Shown: in pieces, positions 12,431 to 24,248 of the stretch | Layout of the letters: every line of letters begins with the position of its first letter | How positions within the stretch are numbered: the first letter of the stretch is position 1 | Source: Himantopus leucocephalus | Taxonomy: Eukaryota > Chordata > Aves > Charadriiformes > Recurvirostridae | Length of the DNA: 64,000 nt | Direction: 5' to 3' | NCBI GenBank assembly: GCA_003993805.1 | Contig: RSEF01000005.1 | Location: 12,235,855 to 12,299,854, forward strand | Position numbers and translations under genes: made by a program | Notes under the pieces: generated by a model | The model's database searches: none | The model's input: the letters and a program-made list of their open reading frames with translations, nothing else | Told to the model about the DNA's origin: nothing

Positions 12431-12981
12431 CTGTTTGTAGGGTGGAGAGAAATGGTTTGTCTGGGAGGGAAATGGAATTGCTTACCTGCATTAAACAACA
12501 TCTTAATTTTAACATTAAGCAATATATTTAATAGAAAAAAAGATGTATTGAGCTTGAAGAAAATTTATAAGCAAAGCTTCTTTCCTTTACTGACCGTGCC
12601 CCTTAGCAAAATACAAAAAACTTGCTTCTGCCTTGTATCTGTCAGTTTTAGCAAGTTATATCTCTTCACAGCTTCATGGCTGCTAGAGGCCTCCATTTGC
12701 TATTCCAGGTTACAGAAGCCTTACCCATACCCATTCATCTAAGTTGTAGATGTATTTTTATTATGGATTGTAAGCCTTGAGCAGATGTTAGTCCAGGATT
12801 TCAAAGGCTGGTATCTTCTATCTGTCTCTACCTGTGGATGACATGAGGTGTTTCCTAGGAGAAGAGTTCTGCCTCCAGTTCTGCTGATGGATTTTATATC
12901 CAGAAGTAGAAAGTATTGGAAAGGGTGTGCAAAAAGAGAATGGGATATAGAGGCAGTTTGGGGCTGTGGGGTGCCTGTTTC

Positions 12982-13047
12982 TGTATTGTTCATCTTTCAC
13001 TTGCTAGGCTATANTTGTATTGTTCATCTTTCACATGCTAGGCTATA
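12982..13047. repeat. 32-bp direct repeat around a single N (assembly artefact)
   Basis: Copies at 12982-13013 and 13016-13047 flank an N at 13014 and differ at one base (CACT versus CACA). This is most likely an unmerged contig overlap. Confidence 0.8.
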
Positions 13048-13876
13048 TTCTAATCACAGTCATTAAGAATTTGTTACAGTGCAGTTAAGACAGGGGTGTG
13101 TTATGTTAGGTATTTTGCTATTTATTCCAGCAAGACCTACCTTTATACTTATTTCCATATGAAAGCGTGAAGGACAGATATACAAAATACTTCCTACCCG
13201 AGTACAGCAGTGATGTGTTCTCAGGTGTACACTCATGTATCTCAGTGAACCTCAGATGATTTCCCTTTATGATATGTGAAAGGGAATACAGTGCTTCTTA
13301 GTCCTATCTCTTTTTATGTATTATTGTGCTGGGTAGAAGAAAGAATTACTGTTTATTACTCTCTTCAGTTACCAATTGATACAACACTAGGTAAGGAAGA
13401 TGGCCTTTAGTATCTCAAATGATTTCAATAGACACTGGATCTATCTAGAAAAAATTGCAAGGATTTCTCCAGATCTTGATGGGAAACTGTTTGAAATCTG
13501 ATTCAGTTTTCAATTTTTCCTTTCTCCAACATTTTGGTTTTTAATATCTCTCCACAAAACCAACTGTTCAGATATACATTTTATATGAGTACTTTATTTC
13601 ACAATTTTCTTTATTAGCCAGAAGGAACTATTAAAATGAACATAACTGTCAGCCTGAAAGCTGTGACACTGTAAGAGTATTTAGACTGACTGGCTGATCT
13701 GAGTCATTATATGTAAAAAAAAAAAGGAATAAACCAGAAAAAAAAAAAAAGCCTTTTTCCTCTAATCACGTTGTGGCAAGAATGAGGAAAAAAATGTTTT
13801 GTCTCACAAATCTACAGGAGCTGAAAATACAAATTTCAAAGTTCATTCTCTACAGAGAAATGAGGAAAAGAACCAA

Positions 13877-13902
13877 AGAGCTCCATCAACCCCTGGAGCT
13901 CT
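13877..13902. repeat. Perfect 8-bp inverted repeat, 10-base loop
   Basis: The arms AGAGCTCC (13877-13884) and GGAGCTCT (13895-13902) surround a ten-base loop. A hairpin this size occurs by chance in a window of this length. Confidence 0.75.
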
Positions 13903-14867
13903 ACTTTCAATTAATAGAGCTGTACATTAACTCCTCTGATGTGATTACATTATGAAATTCACAGTAAATTAAAGCAAAACCTGCTCTTCATTGAATTTTC
14001 AGTCTAATTTGAAATCAGAAATGAATTAGAAATGTGTATGTATATGCAGAGAAGGTCAGTCACTTTGGTACCTCACAAAGAACCACCCTGAAAACCCGTC
14101 CCTGTCACCAAGTGTGGACTGTTGTGACTCAGCTGATGAAGATCACCTTGAATCCAGGCTTTGGGGAACACAGCTCAGAAAACTCAGTGCAGTATTGTAG
14201 CATTTTTACTCTGTTTTTACTTTAAGTGAAGGATCTCTTCTAAGTAAGTTCCTAATATTTTTTTGATGTTTCAGGGTATAGTTCAAGTGAGAGTGAAACA
14301 ATCATTTCCCAGGTATAGTTAGTGATGTGCAAGAAATTGTCTCAAAAGGTTTCAGGAATTTGATTGACGAAATGAAACATGGGCCTGACGTCAATTTACT
14401 GGGATTAATTTTTAATGAATATGACTTTAAAAGCATATGCAAAATTAAGATCAGTCACAAAAAAATGCATCTGGATATGGCATTTAAAGAATGATATACA
14501 TAATGTATTGGAAATTAACTTTTATAATCTACAGAAAATGATTCTTCTTTCTGGCGTTCTCAATTTGTGGGAGCTTTGGCAATGAAAATATTAATTACAA
14601 GTAAAGAAAAATAGAATTAGGTATTTTTTTAATTAATATTACCTCTGTACCAGATAATGACCTCTTAAAATATTAGTGTATGTGATTAGCGAGTTCTTAT
14701 ACAGTCAAATCCTGCTTATCTCCCACATGTAACTTCTTTTTGAAGTTAAGGAATGGGTGTGTCTTGGAAAAAAGGATTTGACCAGAATTTTCCCCTGTGC
14801 TATTATTCATAATTGTCATGCTGGTGTTGCACTCTGTTTTCTCTCTTTAAATTAATGGTATTCCTAG

Positions 14868-14910
14868 TGAAGACAACGAAAATGTTCACAGTGACTTTAA
14901 TGACAAAGTG
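14868..14910 (+). other. Candidate internal exon D (43 nt), unrecognised gene
   Basis: Seen: an acceptor tract (CTGTTTTCTCTCTTT, with AG at 14866-14867) and a consensus donor GTG/GTAAGT at 14911. The frame continuing from candidate C reads EDNENVHSDFNDKV, a strongly acidic and polar peptide, and ends on a codon boundary. One other frame is also open, so phase agreement has about an even chance of being accidental. No family is recognised. Confidence 0.17.
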
Positions 14911-16912
14911 GTAAGTCCTTTGACAAAAAGTGCATCTCACTTCATTAAAGATATATTAATTTATAATATATTTTCCTGTTTTGAGTCTGTTGATAAAACA
15001 CAGTCCAGTTTGAGAATTTGAAGCTTAAGAAAACGGCTGAAAGAATTGGATTTATTTTCTGCTGTTGAAAAGAAGAGGAATCTTGGCAGTGGCCTTTCAG
15101 TGTCTAAACAGTTATCAGGAACATGCTGAATTACTCTCTGTATCTGTCAGATGAAGGACAAGAGAATATCAGCTTAGTTTGTAGAAAGAAGATGTCTCCA
15201 TTCAGTAAAAAAATAAAAAAATCTCACTGTACAGATAAGTAAGTAGGTAAATAACAATTTCCCTAAAGGAAGGAATGCAACTGGAGATTTTAAAGAACTG
15301 TTAGCTTTCCCTGGTAAATATTTATTTAAGTACAGATGACTCTACCTCAGGTCATGGTATTAGACAAAGTGATGTACCGAGGTCCTTTTGATCCCTGTAA
15401 TTGTCTGACTTAATGATTGTGAGAACTTGTCAACAAAAAGGTTATGGGAAAACCTGTTCTTGTTCAGTTAATGAGTTTTGTGATTTTAAGGGAGAAATGC
15501 ACTTCTTTCTCTTTTGCTTTCTTATCCCCTATTTCAAAAGTGATGACACCAATTTCCCAGCTTTCTTTTGATGATGATTTGTCCTTTAAAGAAATATCAC
15601 AATGTATGTTTGACTTTCTGATAATCCATAAGTGACTGTGCTCAAGATGTCTCCTCCCTGTTGTACACACAGCTGCACTCTGTAGCAAAAATTGTCCCTA
15701 TCTCATCTACTACCTCTACTTTAATTGCATTTAGAGGGAAGAAATACCAAAAATGCCTTATGCTTCATGAGAGAAGTTGTAGGAACTGCACATAGTTTAA
15801 TCTTCTCATTGACTCATAAGAGGAGTAGGTGGAGGTTTGGTGACTTCAAGGAGAGGCTCGGTTACTGCAACCTGTCTCTCTTCAGAATAAAAATGCGATT
15901 AAGTTTTTCGTACCCAACTATTAGCTGAAAACCGGGGCTATTGTAAGCCTGATCCTCTTTCCACAAAAAAAAGGTGGGAGAATGATGGAAATGTTCTCTA
16001 GACCACATCTTGTTCTTCTCCACCACCCCAGCAAAAAAGAGGTTTTGTTCCAAACATGTGCTGTTTTTTCCTAGAGATCTGATAAGTGTCACTTACAATT
16101 TATCATAAATTACTTAAATAGCAGCTTTGATGTGACTAGTGGTACTGTAAAAATAATTATACAATTTAGTCGTGTTTCTCTTTAGATTGTCTACTTTTTG
16201 CAATAAGCAAAAGAATACCCACGTTAAGAGAACTGCTCTGCATAGTGCGATAAAAGTAGCTTCATCTAAGCGTATTTAAGAACTCTGTGTCTGCTATAGC
16301 CATGTTGAATAGAAGTGAAAAATCTAATTTTGTATGTAAAAGTAGAATACTTTCTAAAGGAAAATAAGTGAGGGGGTGGGTGAGCGAATAGCCTCAACAT
16401 AAAGCAACTCATGCATTATTAATCTAATTTCCTATAAAGTTTGAACAAAAAGCATGTTGAGACATTACTCTGTGTTTCCTTGTTAGACTGTGTTCATACT
16501 GCCCTCTCCCATTTTATGTAACATATTCTTCAGCCTAAATAAGATATTCGTGAAGCCTCAGGATTTTCACGCCTTCAAAGCTCTCTGTTTCATTTCTAAA
16601 TATTATAGATTTTGAAGCACAAGAGGCTTTAAGTTTGGTACCTCAAAGGCTGATCACCCTTTTAGGTGACCCCCAAGTTGGCTTTCATATTTCCTTTTTA
16701 CCCAAAATTCTTCACAAGAAGCTTCAGCCTGTTTTACAATTAAAGGCTTTGATCATATTTACTGTAGCTACGTAAAATATTTCTGCATGAATGTTGCATG
16801 AGTTCACTTTCTGTATTAGGTTAGGAGTTTACCTGATACCCAGTATCTACATGAATCCTTTTCTAACATAATTAGTAAACCTAAACGTTTCCATTCTCCT
16901 CACTGACCATAG

Positions 16913-17023
16913 GCAAGGAGGAGAGCTGCTCCTGCAAGCTGTCCCAGGATGCTTGCTGAGAACAAGCTGCAATGCTGGAACCTAAGGCTCTGGGGTCAAC
17001 CATTGCAATATTTCCATTCCAAG
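16913..17023 (+). other. Candidate internal exon E (111 nt), GC-rich, unrecognised gene
   Basis: Seen: an acceptor CATTCTCCTCACTGACCATAG before 16913 and a donor AAG/GTAATT at 17024. Only one frame is open, 37 whole codons, and it starts and ends on codon boundaries, as candidate D requires. By hand count the segment is about 52% GC in surroundings near 36%. The peptide (ARRRAAPASCPRM, then LAENKLQCWNLR, then LWGQPLQYFHSK) is not one I know. It could equally be a non-coding RNA exon or chance. Confidence 0.17.
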
Positions 17024-20000
17024 GTAATTAAGGCTCTGTCTGCTCTTAGTGTTTTTACTTTAGGTATACCACCTGTCTGGAATTGTTTGGAAGCTTTTCT
17101 CACCTGTACATGAGCTGTAAGCTCTGGTACTGAGTAGCAGAACATACTTACCAACATACTTAGGAACAGCTTTGATTCTGCTGTGTTCGACCATAGCAAA
17201 AAAGTATGAGAAAGGCTTTTATACATTTGTTAAGAATTACTCTGTGCAGTATGCCAGTTTCCAATTCCTCTTCTTAGTATGTTTTCCAAATTTTTGTTAA
17301 ATTTGGTTTTAATTGCCTGTTCACGAAAGAATTACCTTGAAAAATACTGAAGTATGGTGAAGATAACTTCATGCTTTTACTTCCTTCGCATAAGAAAATT
17401 ACTGAATGCATAATGTACCACATAAAGTATAGTTCTGGTATAGGTAACTTTTGAGAGAACTGTGCACTTCTTGTAAGAGACACACCTAAACAAAACTTTA
17501 ATTGATACCTGCCCTAAAATTCAATAAGCATTATTTCAATGACAGCTCCTAGGAACCTGCCTACCTTTTGTATTCTCAGAATAGTGGTTTTGTTGTCTTT
17601 TGTTCACTCTGTCTTTCTGAATTATAAGACATAAGTTAGTTTTTGAAACTGCATAAACCAATGAGATACATCAGCTAAACTCTATGTAGCTAGAAATTTT
17701 GGAGCTACTTTGTCCGTTTCATTTGGAAATGTTTTGAATTTGGCGACCTTCATTAGTGTTACAAAATGTTCATTATAGTTGTTGGCCAGTTAGATATATG
17801 AAGAATGCTGTATGCGGGACATGAGAGTTCTTCCAGTTTGGGGAATAAACTTGAACTTTACTAAGTAGAGTTTAATCTCCATAAAGTTTGTGAGAGATTA
17901 AGTACAAAATCTGTACTTTGTATTGCAGGAATAGTATTTTTTTTGTATAATAATTCTCCGTTTTGGATGCTTTAAAGATGACCAGGATCTCTAAAATTAG
18001 TAAAATTATTTCTTATTACTTCTTTCAAATTAAACTTAGACTTTCCAGAAAATTTCACTTTTCATGGTTTTGTTGTTTGAAATGGTGATTTCACTGGCAC
18101 TAACAAAAAAATCTCAGTTTTGAGTATATGCTGTTTTTAATGACATCTCAGGTTTGGCACATATGTACACACACCCTGCAAGCAAACTACCCTTCTGCCC
18201 CCAAATAAGAGAAAAGCTAAGGAAGTGTTTCAGGATTTGCAGAACGGAATATTTTGGTATGCTTTTGCTTTACTACTTATAATTTTGATGTTTAAATATA
18301 GAAAACTGGAATGTAGCTCTTTCACTGTTTTGATGCAAATAGAAAAACCTTCATACAAACTGTTTAAACCAAAAATTAAAAAAATAGACCTTTGTAGGAA
18401 GTGTCACATTTAATTTTTTATCTTGCGAAAACTAACGCATTCATAGAAATGTTTCCAGAAAACATTGGAAAATTCTTTCTGGCTCTATTGCTTTTCAGTG
18501 AGATACTGGCAACTTGCAACCATTGTGAGAATCAGTCTCATTCCTTGTATTTAGTGTCCTGTAGTCTGAAGATTATCCAGCTACAAATTTCCCTTCCACT
18601 TGTAACTTCAAAGAATGTTCCTTTCTCCATGGTAGAAAGGCGGTGAGCTGATTCCCTAGTACACCTTTCCTTGGACCGGGTCCACAATAGCAATCATACA
18701 GAAATCATGTAGGAAGTAAATTTCAATATGTCCCTCCATCCTTATGATTATTTCTAGTTGTTCTGATATAGGTATTGACCCGCATTCCTCAGGATTGTAT
18801 TCTCTTGTGAACAGTACCTTCCCTCCCTGCTTGTCCTCGTGTTTAATGCTTTGATATTCACCAAAGCATACAACTCTTCTGCCGCTACTGAGATTTTAAC
18901 ATATACCTTTGAATCTCAAAAGTGCAGTAAGTTTTCAGCACTAACAAATTAGTGATCAGTATATACAATCTTTCCCTCTTTCTCATTTTTGTATGATTTT
19001 CTGACATCAGTTCCTTCACTGACTTCACCAGTTTGTTCTTTACATTACTTATACTTAAGGAGTGAACAAGTCTAGCCTTAACTTTAATCTCATCTTAATT
19101 GCTAGGACTGATATTCTCATTTGGTTTTTTACCAATTAGTTTTGCTAAGTGCACCTTTCCACAGAGCATTCCCTCTCATCTCCTATGCTGTAACTTGTAA
19201 CCGAATTCAATCTTTCAATTTGGAATTCTTCCAGAAGCAGATGACATTGGTCTTCTGTATCACACGATTCTTGCTCACGTTACTGGTCATATTTCTCCTA
19301 TGAAAACTCTTTTGATTAATTCTTCTCATTAGTCAACTTAGTAAACAAATTACTGCAGGAAGCTTAAAAGCTTGGGTTGAAAGCCAGAACAGAAGCAAAA
19401 GATATCTTGTTTGCAAGTCACTATTTTCCCTTGAAAATATCTGCTCTTCTATCAGGTTGTCATGTGAGGCTGATAGAAGTTTTTATTACTCAGGGTTAAT
19501 TGCCTCTGGCACAATAATCTCAGATTTCTCCTGAGAATTACTGATAGCATACTCTTTCCTTCTGAAATAAAATTATTTTCCTGTCATGAGAAATGTGACA
19601 ACTTTTTAACGTTTCTTTAAAAGACGGTATAAATGGCATCAGGACCCATATTCCTCTGCCTCCTAGTTCTGCTTTTCCACCTCTCCTAAGGATATTGTTT
19701 TTCTGTTACTAGGTAAACCTTCCCCAGTTTGACATGCCAGTTGAAACTGTGTCACATATTAGTCCAATAAATATAACTGGTTGCTTTCTTGGGAGACTAG
19801 TCTTCAGCTCTTATGTGTTTGTGAACGCTGCACTGCAAAAAGACCTTGGGGTGTTTTTAATTCATCTGTTTACACAGTTCAGACGGATTGTCTTTCTGAA
19901 TACTCACGTAATCAGGAACGCTTTTTTGTTATACATCGGTATCCTATGGTGTCTTTCTCATTCACTAAAAGCCTGTGGGAAGTAGGCTGCTGGAAATCCA

Positions 20001-23000
20001 TAGTCCTGTGTAACTGCTTGCAAATCTTTCCAAATAGCTAATGTGTTTTAAATAAATTACTGTAATATGACAGGTAAGTATAAGATAATAACTGTTAGCG
20101 TAACTAATTTTTGTTTCCGGAAATACCTTTACTGAAAGGAACTCTCCTGAAGGTGATAGTCAGTCAGTGAGTCTTGCATCAGCTGTGATGTAATTCTGGA
20201 ATTTCCACTTCTGTGCTCATCCATGGAAGGGAAACGTGAGAACATCACGGTCCCAGGGCTGGCAGCGGTAAGGCTGATACGTGTTTTGATACCAATACTT
20301 ACAGCGTAAGACTGATACGTGGCTTCTGCCAGAGCCGTGTGTTCACAATTCCAGAGCATGTGGAGGGCAGGATAGAGTTGTCACTGACATCCCTGTCATA
20401 CTTGCAATTAGTAAACATGTTTCTTGTGCGTTCCAATGATTTAGGAACGGGAAATTTTTTTTTTCCTTTGAACAAAAGCCACTGAAGATTTTCTGAAAAA
20501 TGCCTGATTGGAAGCGTGACAAATTAAAGACATTTGGAATTTTTCCGAAGAGATTTTCAGATGTTGGGCAGATGTTATTGTTTGCTGACCTAGGACTTTG
20601 CAGAATGACAGAAAATAATTTGATGCTCTAACAAAACATTGATTACACACACTAAATAGCCCTAGTAAAGTGTTTCCCTTATGGCTTGCACTTCTAGGGC
20701 TATGGTTAAACGAGCACCCCGTGTCATCAAATATACAGAAGGTGCCTTTGCCACTCTGAGGGGATGATCCCAGCATTTAAATAATGATTTACTGCTGCTT
20801 TTATTAGAACAATTATTGGTTATTTCAGACTTGAAATGGGCAGATTAAGCTCTGTGAACCTCACAGCTGAAACCTCACAACACTGGCAATTTTCAGTGAT
20901 TAAAGTAATTTACTTTATCTATAAAATGTAAAGATATTTCATAATAGCCATACAGCAAGTACAGGGAGGTGTAGTTTTCCTGGAGATAATCAGACCTCTG
21001 GGGATAAAGGGTCCTGGCTGCACCTCATGCATTGCAAGACCCAGAGGGCTTTATTATCTGATGATTACCACACCCCCATTTCCATGTCTTTTTGCTTAAT
21101 TAATCACAGTAACATTATTGCCCAACTTCAGACAACAAAAATAATGAGAGAGGCTTTAAAAGATTCAAAGACTAGAGGAAAAACAAGAGATCCCATAGGA
21201 AAGTACCCATAGTGAAACTGAGGTTTACAAATCACTGAGATCTATTAAAAATGATGCTTACGTTTTGTAAAGTGCCTTCTTTAATATAAATATAATTATG
21301 TTTTAAATATTGTAAATGTGTATACACAATACAAAACATATACTTGTTTTGATCAAAGGAGATGAGATTTTATTTTTAGGACAAAAAAATCTTTAAAATA
21401 TCACAGCCATAACGTTGAAGGTTATAGCCACTTGATATTTTGTTTGGAAAGTTTGCTATATCCACTGTGGTGTTCCTTATTTGATCCGAGTACAGTTCCA
21501 TGTACATTCTTACTTCTTTTCTGCCTTTCTAAATTATCAAGTGATCATTCAGTTTATGAGGACAAATCCAAAGTAACATCTTCAGGTATCACCTGTCAGA
21601 ACTCACTTCTTCAGAAATCTGCACATGCACGTATGATTAAACTTCTACTATATTCTAATCTCTCCTATTAATATATCCTTCTCTGCCACACTTGACAGTT
21701 GTTCTTATTGTACCTCAGTATAATTGTCTGTAAAACAGGTGCCTGCTTTTCTTAAAAAGCTGGGTGAAACATAATTAGTTTACATGCTGATGAACTTCCT
21801 TATACCTAGTAACATTAGCTTAGACTGTGGGCAGAAGTCTTTCATTGTAGCTCCACTCCTATCAGAGAAGGTTTTACCACAAGCTTCATATCACTCATCT
21901 CCTCCTGATTCTGCATTTAACAAACTCGTTGCTTTTCACAGGATTCATTAAATATTTCTAATATTTTGGGTGAAATGGGGCCAACCTTTCAATAACCACA
22001 AGCTGCTCATTTTGAAGTCATAAAAGATACAAGTCAAGGAGACAAGATTTTCTTGAGCTCTGAGATTTCCAGATTTATTTTTCCATTAGTTGAAATACAC
22101 CAGATCTGCACAGCACAGCCACTGTAGCTGTATGCTTTCCAAAATGGAAGCTGATACAGGTGGAGGATTATGCTTCCAAACCTGTTTCAGAATTTCAGTC
22201 AGCAATGTTGAGGCATAGATAATCTAAATTGGAAGACAAAATGAGTTTTCAAATGATGCTTTCACCTTTTCACTCAAACGTAAGTATGTTTAGGTGCATA
22301 TGTGTGGGTGGTGAACTCCTGGGGATGCCCTTAGTTTAGGGTAGAGAATGTGTTGACCTGCCTCATTTAGACAGGCAGCTAACTGTATTCAACTAAGACG
22401 TGGTGGTCTTGTGGTGGTCAGAAGGAAGGCTAGATTATTTCTGATAACCATTCTAATGCACCGCTAATTTTAAGTGGAGGCAGAGCCTTCTGGTTTCTAA
22501 CTTACTGTGATAATATCAACTGCTTTCATCTCATGGCGGTGTTAAAACTGGCCTGTAATCCCATCAATGGAAGAATGCATAAGGACATTAGGAAATCTTT
22601 GTCTGTGCACTGCAACAATATCCCTTTCTTTAAAAGTCTCTCATACAGTGTGTTTAAAACTTCTGACCAACCAATGTGTTTGAATTGTGCTCATTAATTT
22701 ATCATCTTTGAGAGAAATAAAAGCTGTACTTTGTTAGGGCAGTGGTCAGTAGTTATACCTACGGGGTCTATGATTCCTCTGTTGACAGGTAATTTCCTAG
22801 TTTAAAACTCTGTGGGTTCTGGTACCAGGGATCGCAGCAGTAGAAGAAAAAGATAAATAACATAGTAGGTATTTGTTACCTAATTCAAGTTGAGATCACC
22901 TTTAGTTTTCCCTCTTCATGATTTGATAGGCAGTAAGGAGAATACCCATCCACAGGAAAGATTTTGCGATGTTCTTGGCTCTGAAACCTGATCTATGACA

Positions 23001-23065
23001 TGATAATGCTTTTCTGTGCTAATGTATTTGCTGACTGTCTTAAGCTCTGTAATCAGAAAGGCGAG

Positions 23066-23277
23066 GGTTTTTTTTAAGTCAGTTATATTGTTTTGCTGGA
23101 GAGCAACATGAACCAGGTAAGCCAAAATAAATGCCTAGCCATGAAAATCTGTAAGTGGTTCTTTAGATNAAGTTTGGTTTTTTTAAGTCAGTTATATTGT
23201 TTTTCTGGAGAGCAACATGAACCAGGTAAGCCGAAATAAATGCCTAGCCATGAAAATCTGTAAGTGGTTCTTTAGAT
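23066..23277. repeat. About 103-bp direct repeat around a single N (assembly artefact)
   Basis: Copies at 23066-23168 and 23176-23277 flank an N at 23169. They differ by one T in a T-run and two substitutions (TTTTG versus TTTTT; GCCAA versus GCCGA). This looks like two alleles or unmerged contig ends. Confidence 0.88.
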
Positions 23278-23596
23278 CCTCTAACATCTACATATACTAT
23301 CTTCCATTTTGTAATTTTATCTCAAATCTAGATTTTGATGGGCATCTAGAATGAAAGAGCAAGGACGAAATTAATCAACCCAGAAGAATACTGCACATCT
23401 GTTTGAACTAATAACTTTTAATCTTGCAGAGAAAAGGAAAAATTCTAAATTGCATACAAGTAATGTTCTCAGAAGCTCTAATGTGTGCTGTAGAAAGCAT
23501 GAAAAGGTTTGTAAGCTACTCATGCTAGGTAACTAGTGGATTCCAGTGACTAATACTGGTTCAGTCTGTTGGAATAGAACAAAAAATTAAAAACAG

Positions 23597-23616
23597 AACA
23601 ACAACAACAACAACAA
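23597..23616. repeat. AAC trinucleotide repeat followed by A-rich tract
   Basis: Six to seven AAC units run into an A-rich stretch (to about 23635), about 165 bp from the CR1 3' end. Confidence 0.9.
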
Positions 23617-23780
23617 AAAAAAAACAAAACCAAAAGGAAGGCAGCGGTTACAGTTAGTTTTGAGAAATACATGTACTGGTATTTTCAATGTCAAATTCTT
23701 ATATCATCCCCATCTCAGTAGTTTTCAAATGACTATAGTTTCAGACTTATACTTTCTAGTGACATTAATGTTTATATTTA

Positions 23781-24241
23781 TAGAATCATAGAATCATCTA
23801 GGTTGGAAGGGACCTTTNNNNNNNNNNNNNNNNNNNNNNNNNNNNNNNNNNNNNNNNNNNNNNNNNNNNNNNNNNNNNNNNNNNNNNNNNNNNNNNNNNN
23901 NNNNNNNNNNNNNNNNNGATTTAACTCCATTCACCACAACTCTTTGGGCCTGGCCATCCAACCAGTTTTTTATCCAGCAAAGCGTACGCCCATCTAAGCC
24001 ATGGGCAGTCATTTTCTCCAGGAGAATGTGTCAAAGGCTTTACTAAAGTCCAGGTAAACAACATCCACAGCCTTTCCCACATCCACTAAGGGGGTCACCT
24101 TATCATAGAAGGAGATCAGGCTTGTCAAGAAGGACCTTCCTTTCATAAACCCATGCTGATTGGGCTTGATCACCTGGTTGTCCTGTAGGTGCTGCAGTTG
24201 AAATTTACTATCGTTCACTATCATGCTATCATTTGCTATCA
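23781..24241 (-). mobile_element. CR1 LINE retrotransposon, 5'-truncated, minus strand, interrupted by an assembly gap
   Basis: This is a chicken-repeat-1 type non-LTR retrotransposon lying on the minus strand. Its 3' end is at the low-coordinate side: on the minus strand the GGTCCCTTCCAACC block at about 23801-23814 is followed by the ATTCTATG-type octamer repeats (23781-23796) that end bird CR1 elements in place of a poly-A tail. The high-coordinate half codes for reverse-transcriptase peptides (QHGFMKGRS, then VVYLDFSKAFDT, then AHGLDGRTLCWIKNWLDG). A full CR1 is about 4.5 kb, so this copy is heavily 5'-truncated, as most CR1 copies are. The middle is hidden by 100 Ns (23818-23917). Family assignment is firm. 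The subfamily and true length cannot be told because of the gap. Confidence 0.95.
23818..23917. other. Assembly gap of exactly 100 N inside CR1
   Basis: There are exactly 100 consecutive Ns, the usual placeholder for a gap of unknown size. CR1 sequence lies on both sides, so the missing piece is CR1 3'-half sequence of unknown true length. Confidence 0.97.
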
Positions 24242-24242
24242 T
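23919..24242 (-). pseudogene. CR1 ORF2 reverse-transcriptase fragment, frameshifted
   Basis: This is the coding part of the CR1 copy. Read on the minus strand, the first frame (24242 down to 24009) carries QHGFMKGRS, ISFYDKV and VVYLDFSKAFDT. The last is an RT palm-region motif, in which the first aspartate of the FSKAFD segment is the family's catalytic-region acidic residue. This frame then stops just after FSWRK. The continuing CR1 protein (AHGLDGRTLCWIKNWLDG, then QRVVVNGVK) is in another frame, starting near 24012 and running into the N gap at 23917. Compared with what I know of CR1 ORF2, a short deletion of roughly a dozen bases between the AFDT motif and the ILLEK-like segment explains the frame change. 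With 5' truncation as well, the copy cannot make a working enzyme. The YADD active-site motif would lie in or beyond the gap and is not visible. Confidence 0.88.
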
Positions 24243-24248
24243 TCAACT

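Larger units (their letters stand above)
7667..12981. other. No recognised gene
   Basis: Contains open frames of 124 (7912-8286) and 105 (9413-9730) codons with no recognisable domain, a very AT-rich patch around 10085-10345, candidate exon C and the TG microsatellite. The 7638-7753 exon-like stretch begins inside the triplicated artefact. Confidence 0.7.
13048..23065. other. No recognised gene
   Basis: Apart from candidate exons D and E and the small hairpin at 13877, this holds only short A-runs (13715-13725, 13738-13750) and chance frames of at most 111 codons (20441-20776 minus). No transposable element is recognisable by eye. Confidence 0.7.

Noticed and set aside
12180..12742. Overlapping frames rich in alternating Val-Cys
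   Set aside because: These arise from the TG microsatellite.
20042..20076. CAG/GTAAGT donor-like site at 20077
   Set aside because: All frames of the preceding short segment contain stop codons.
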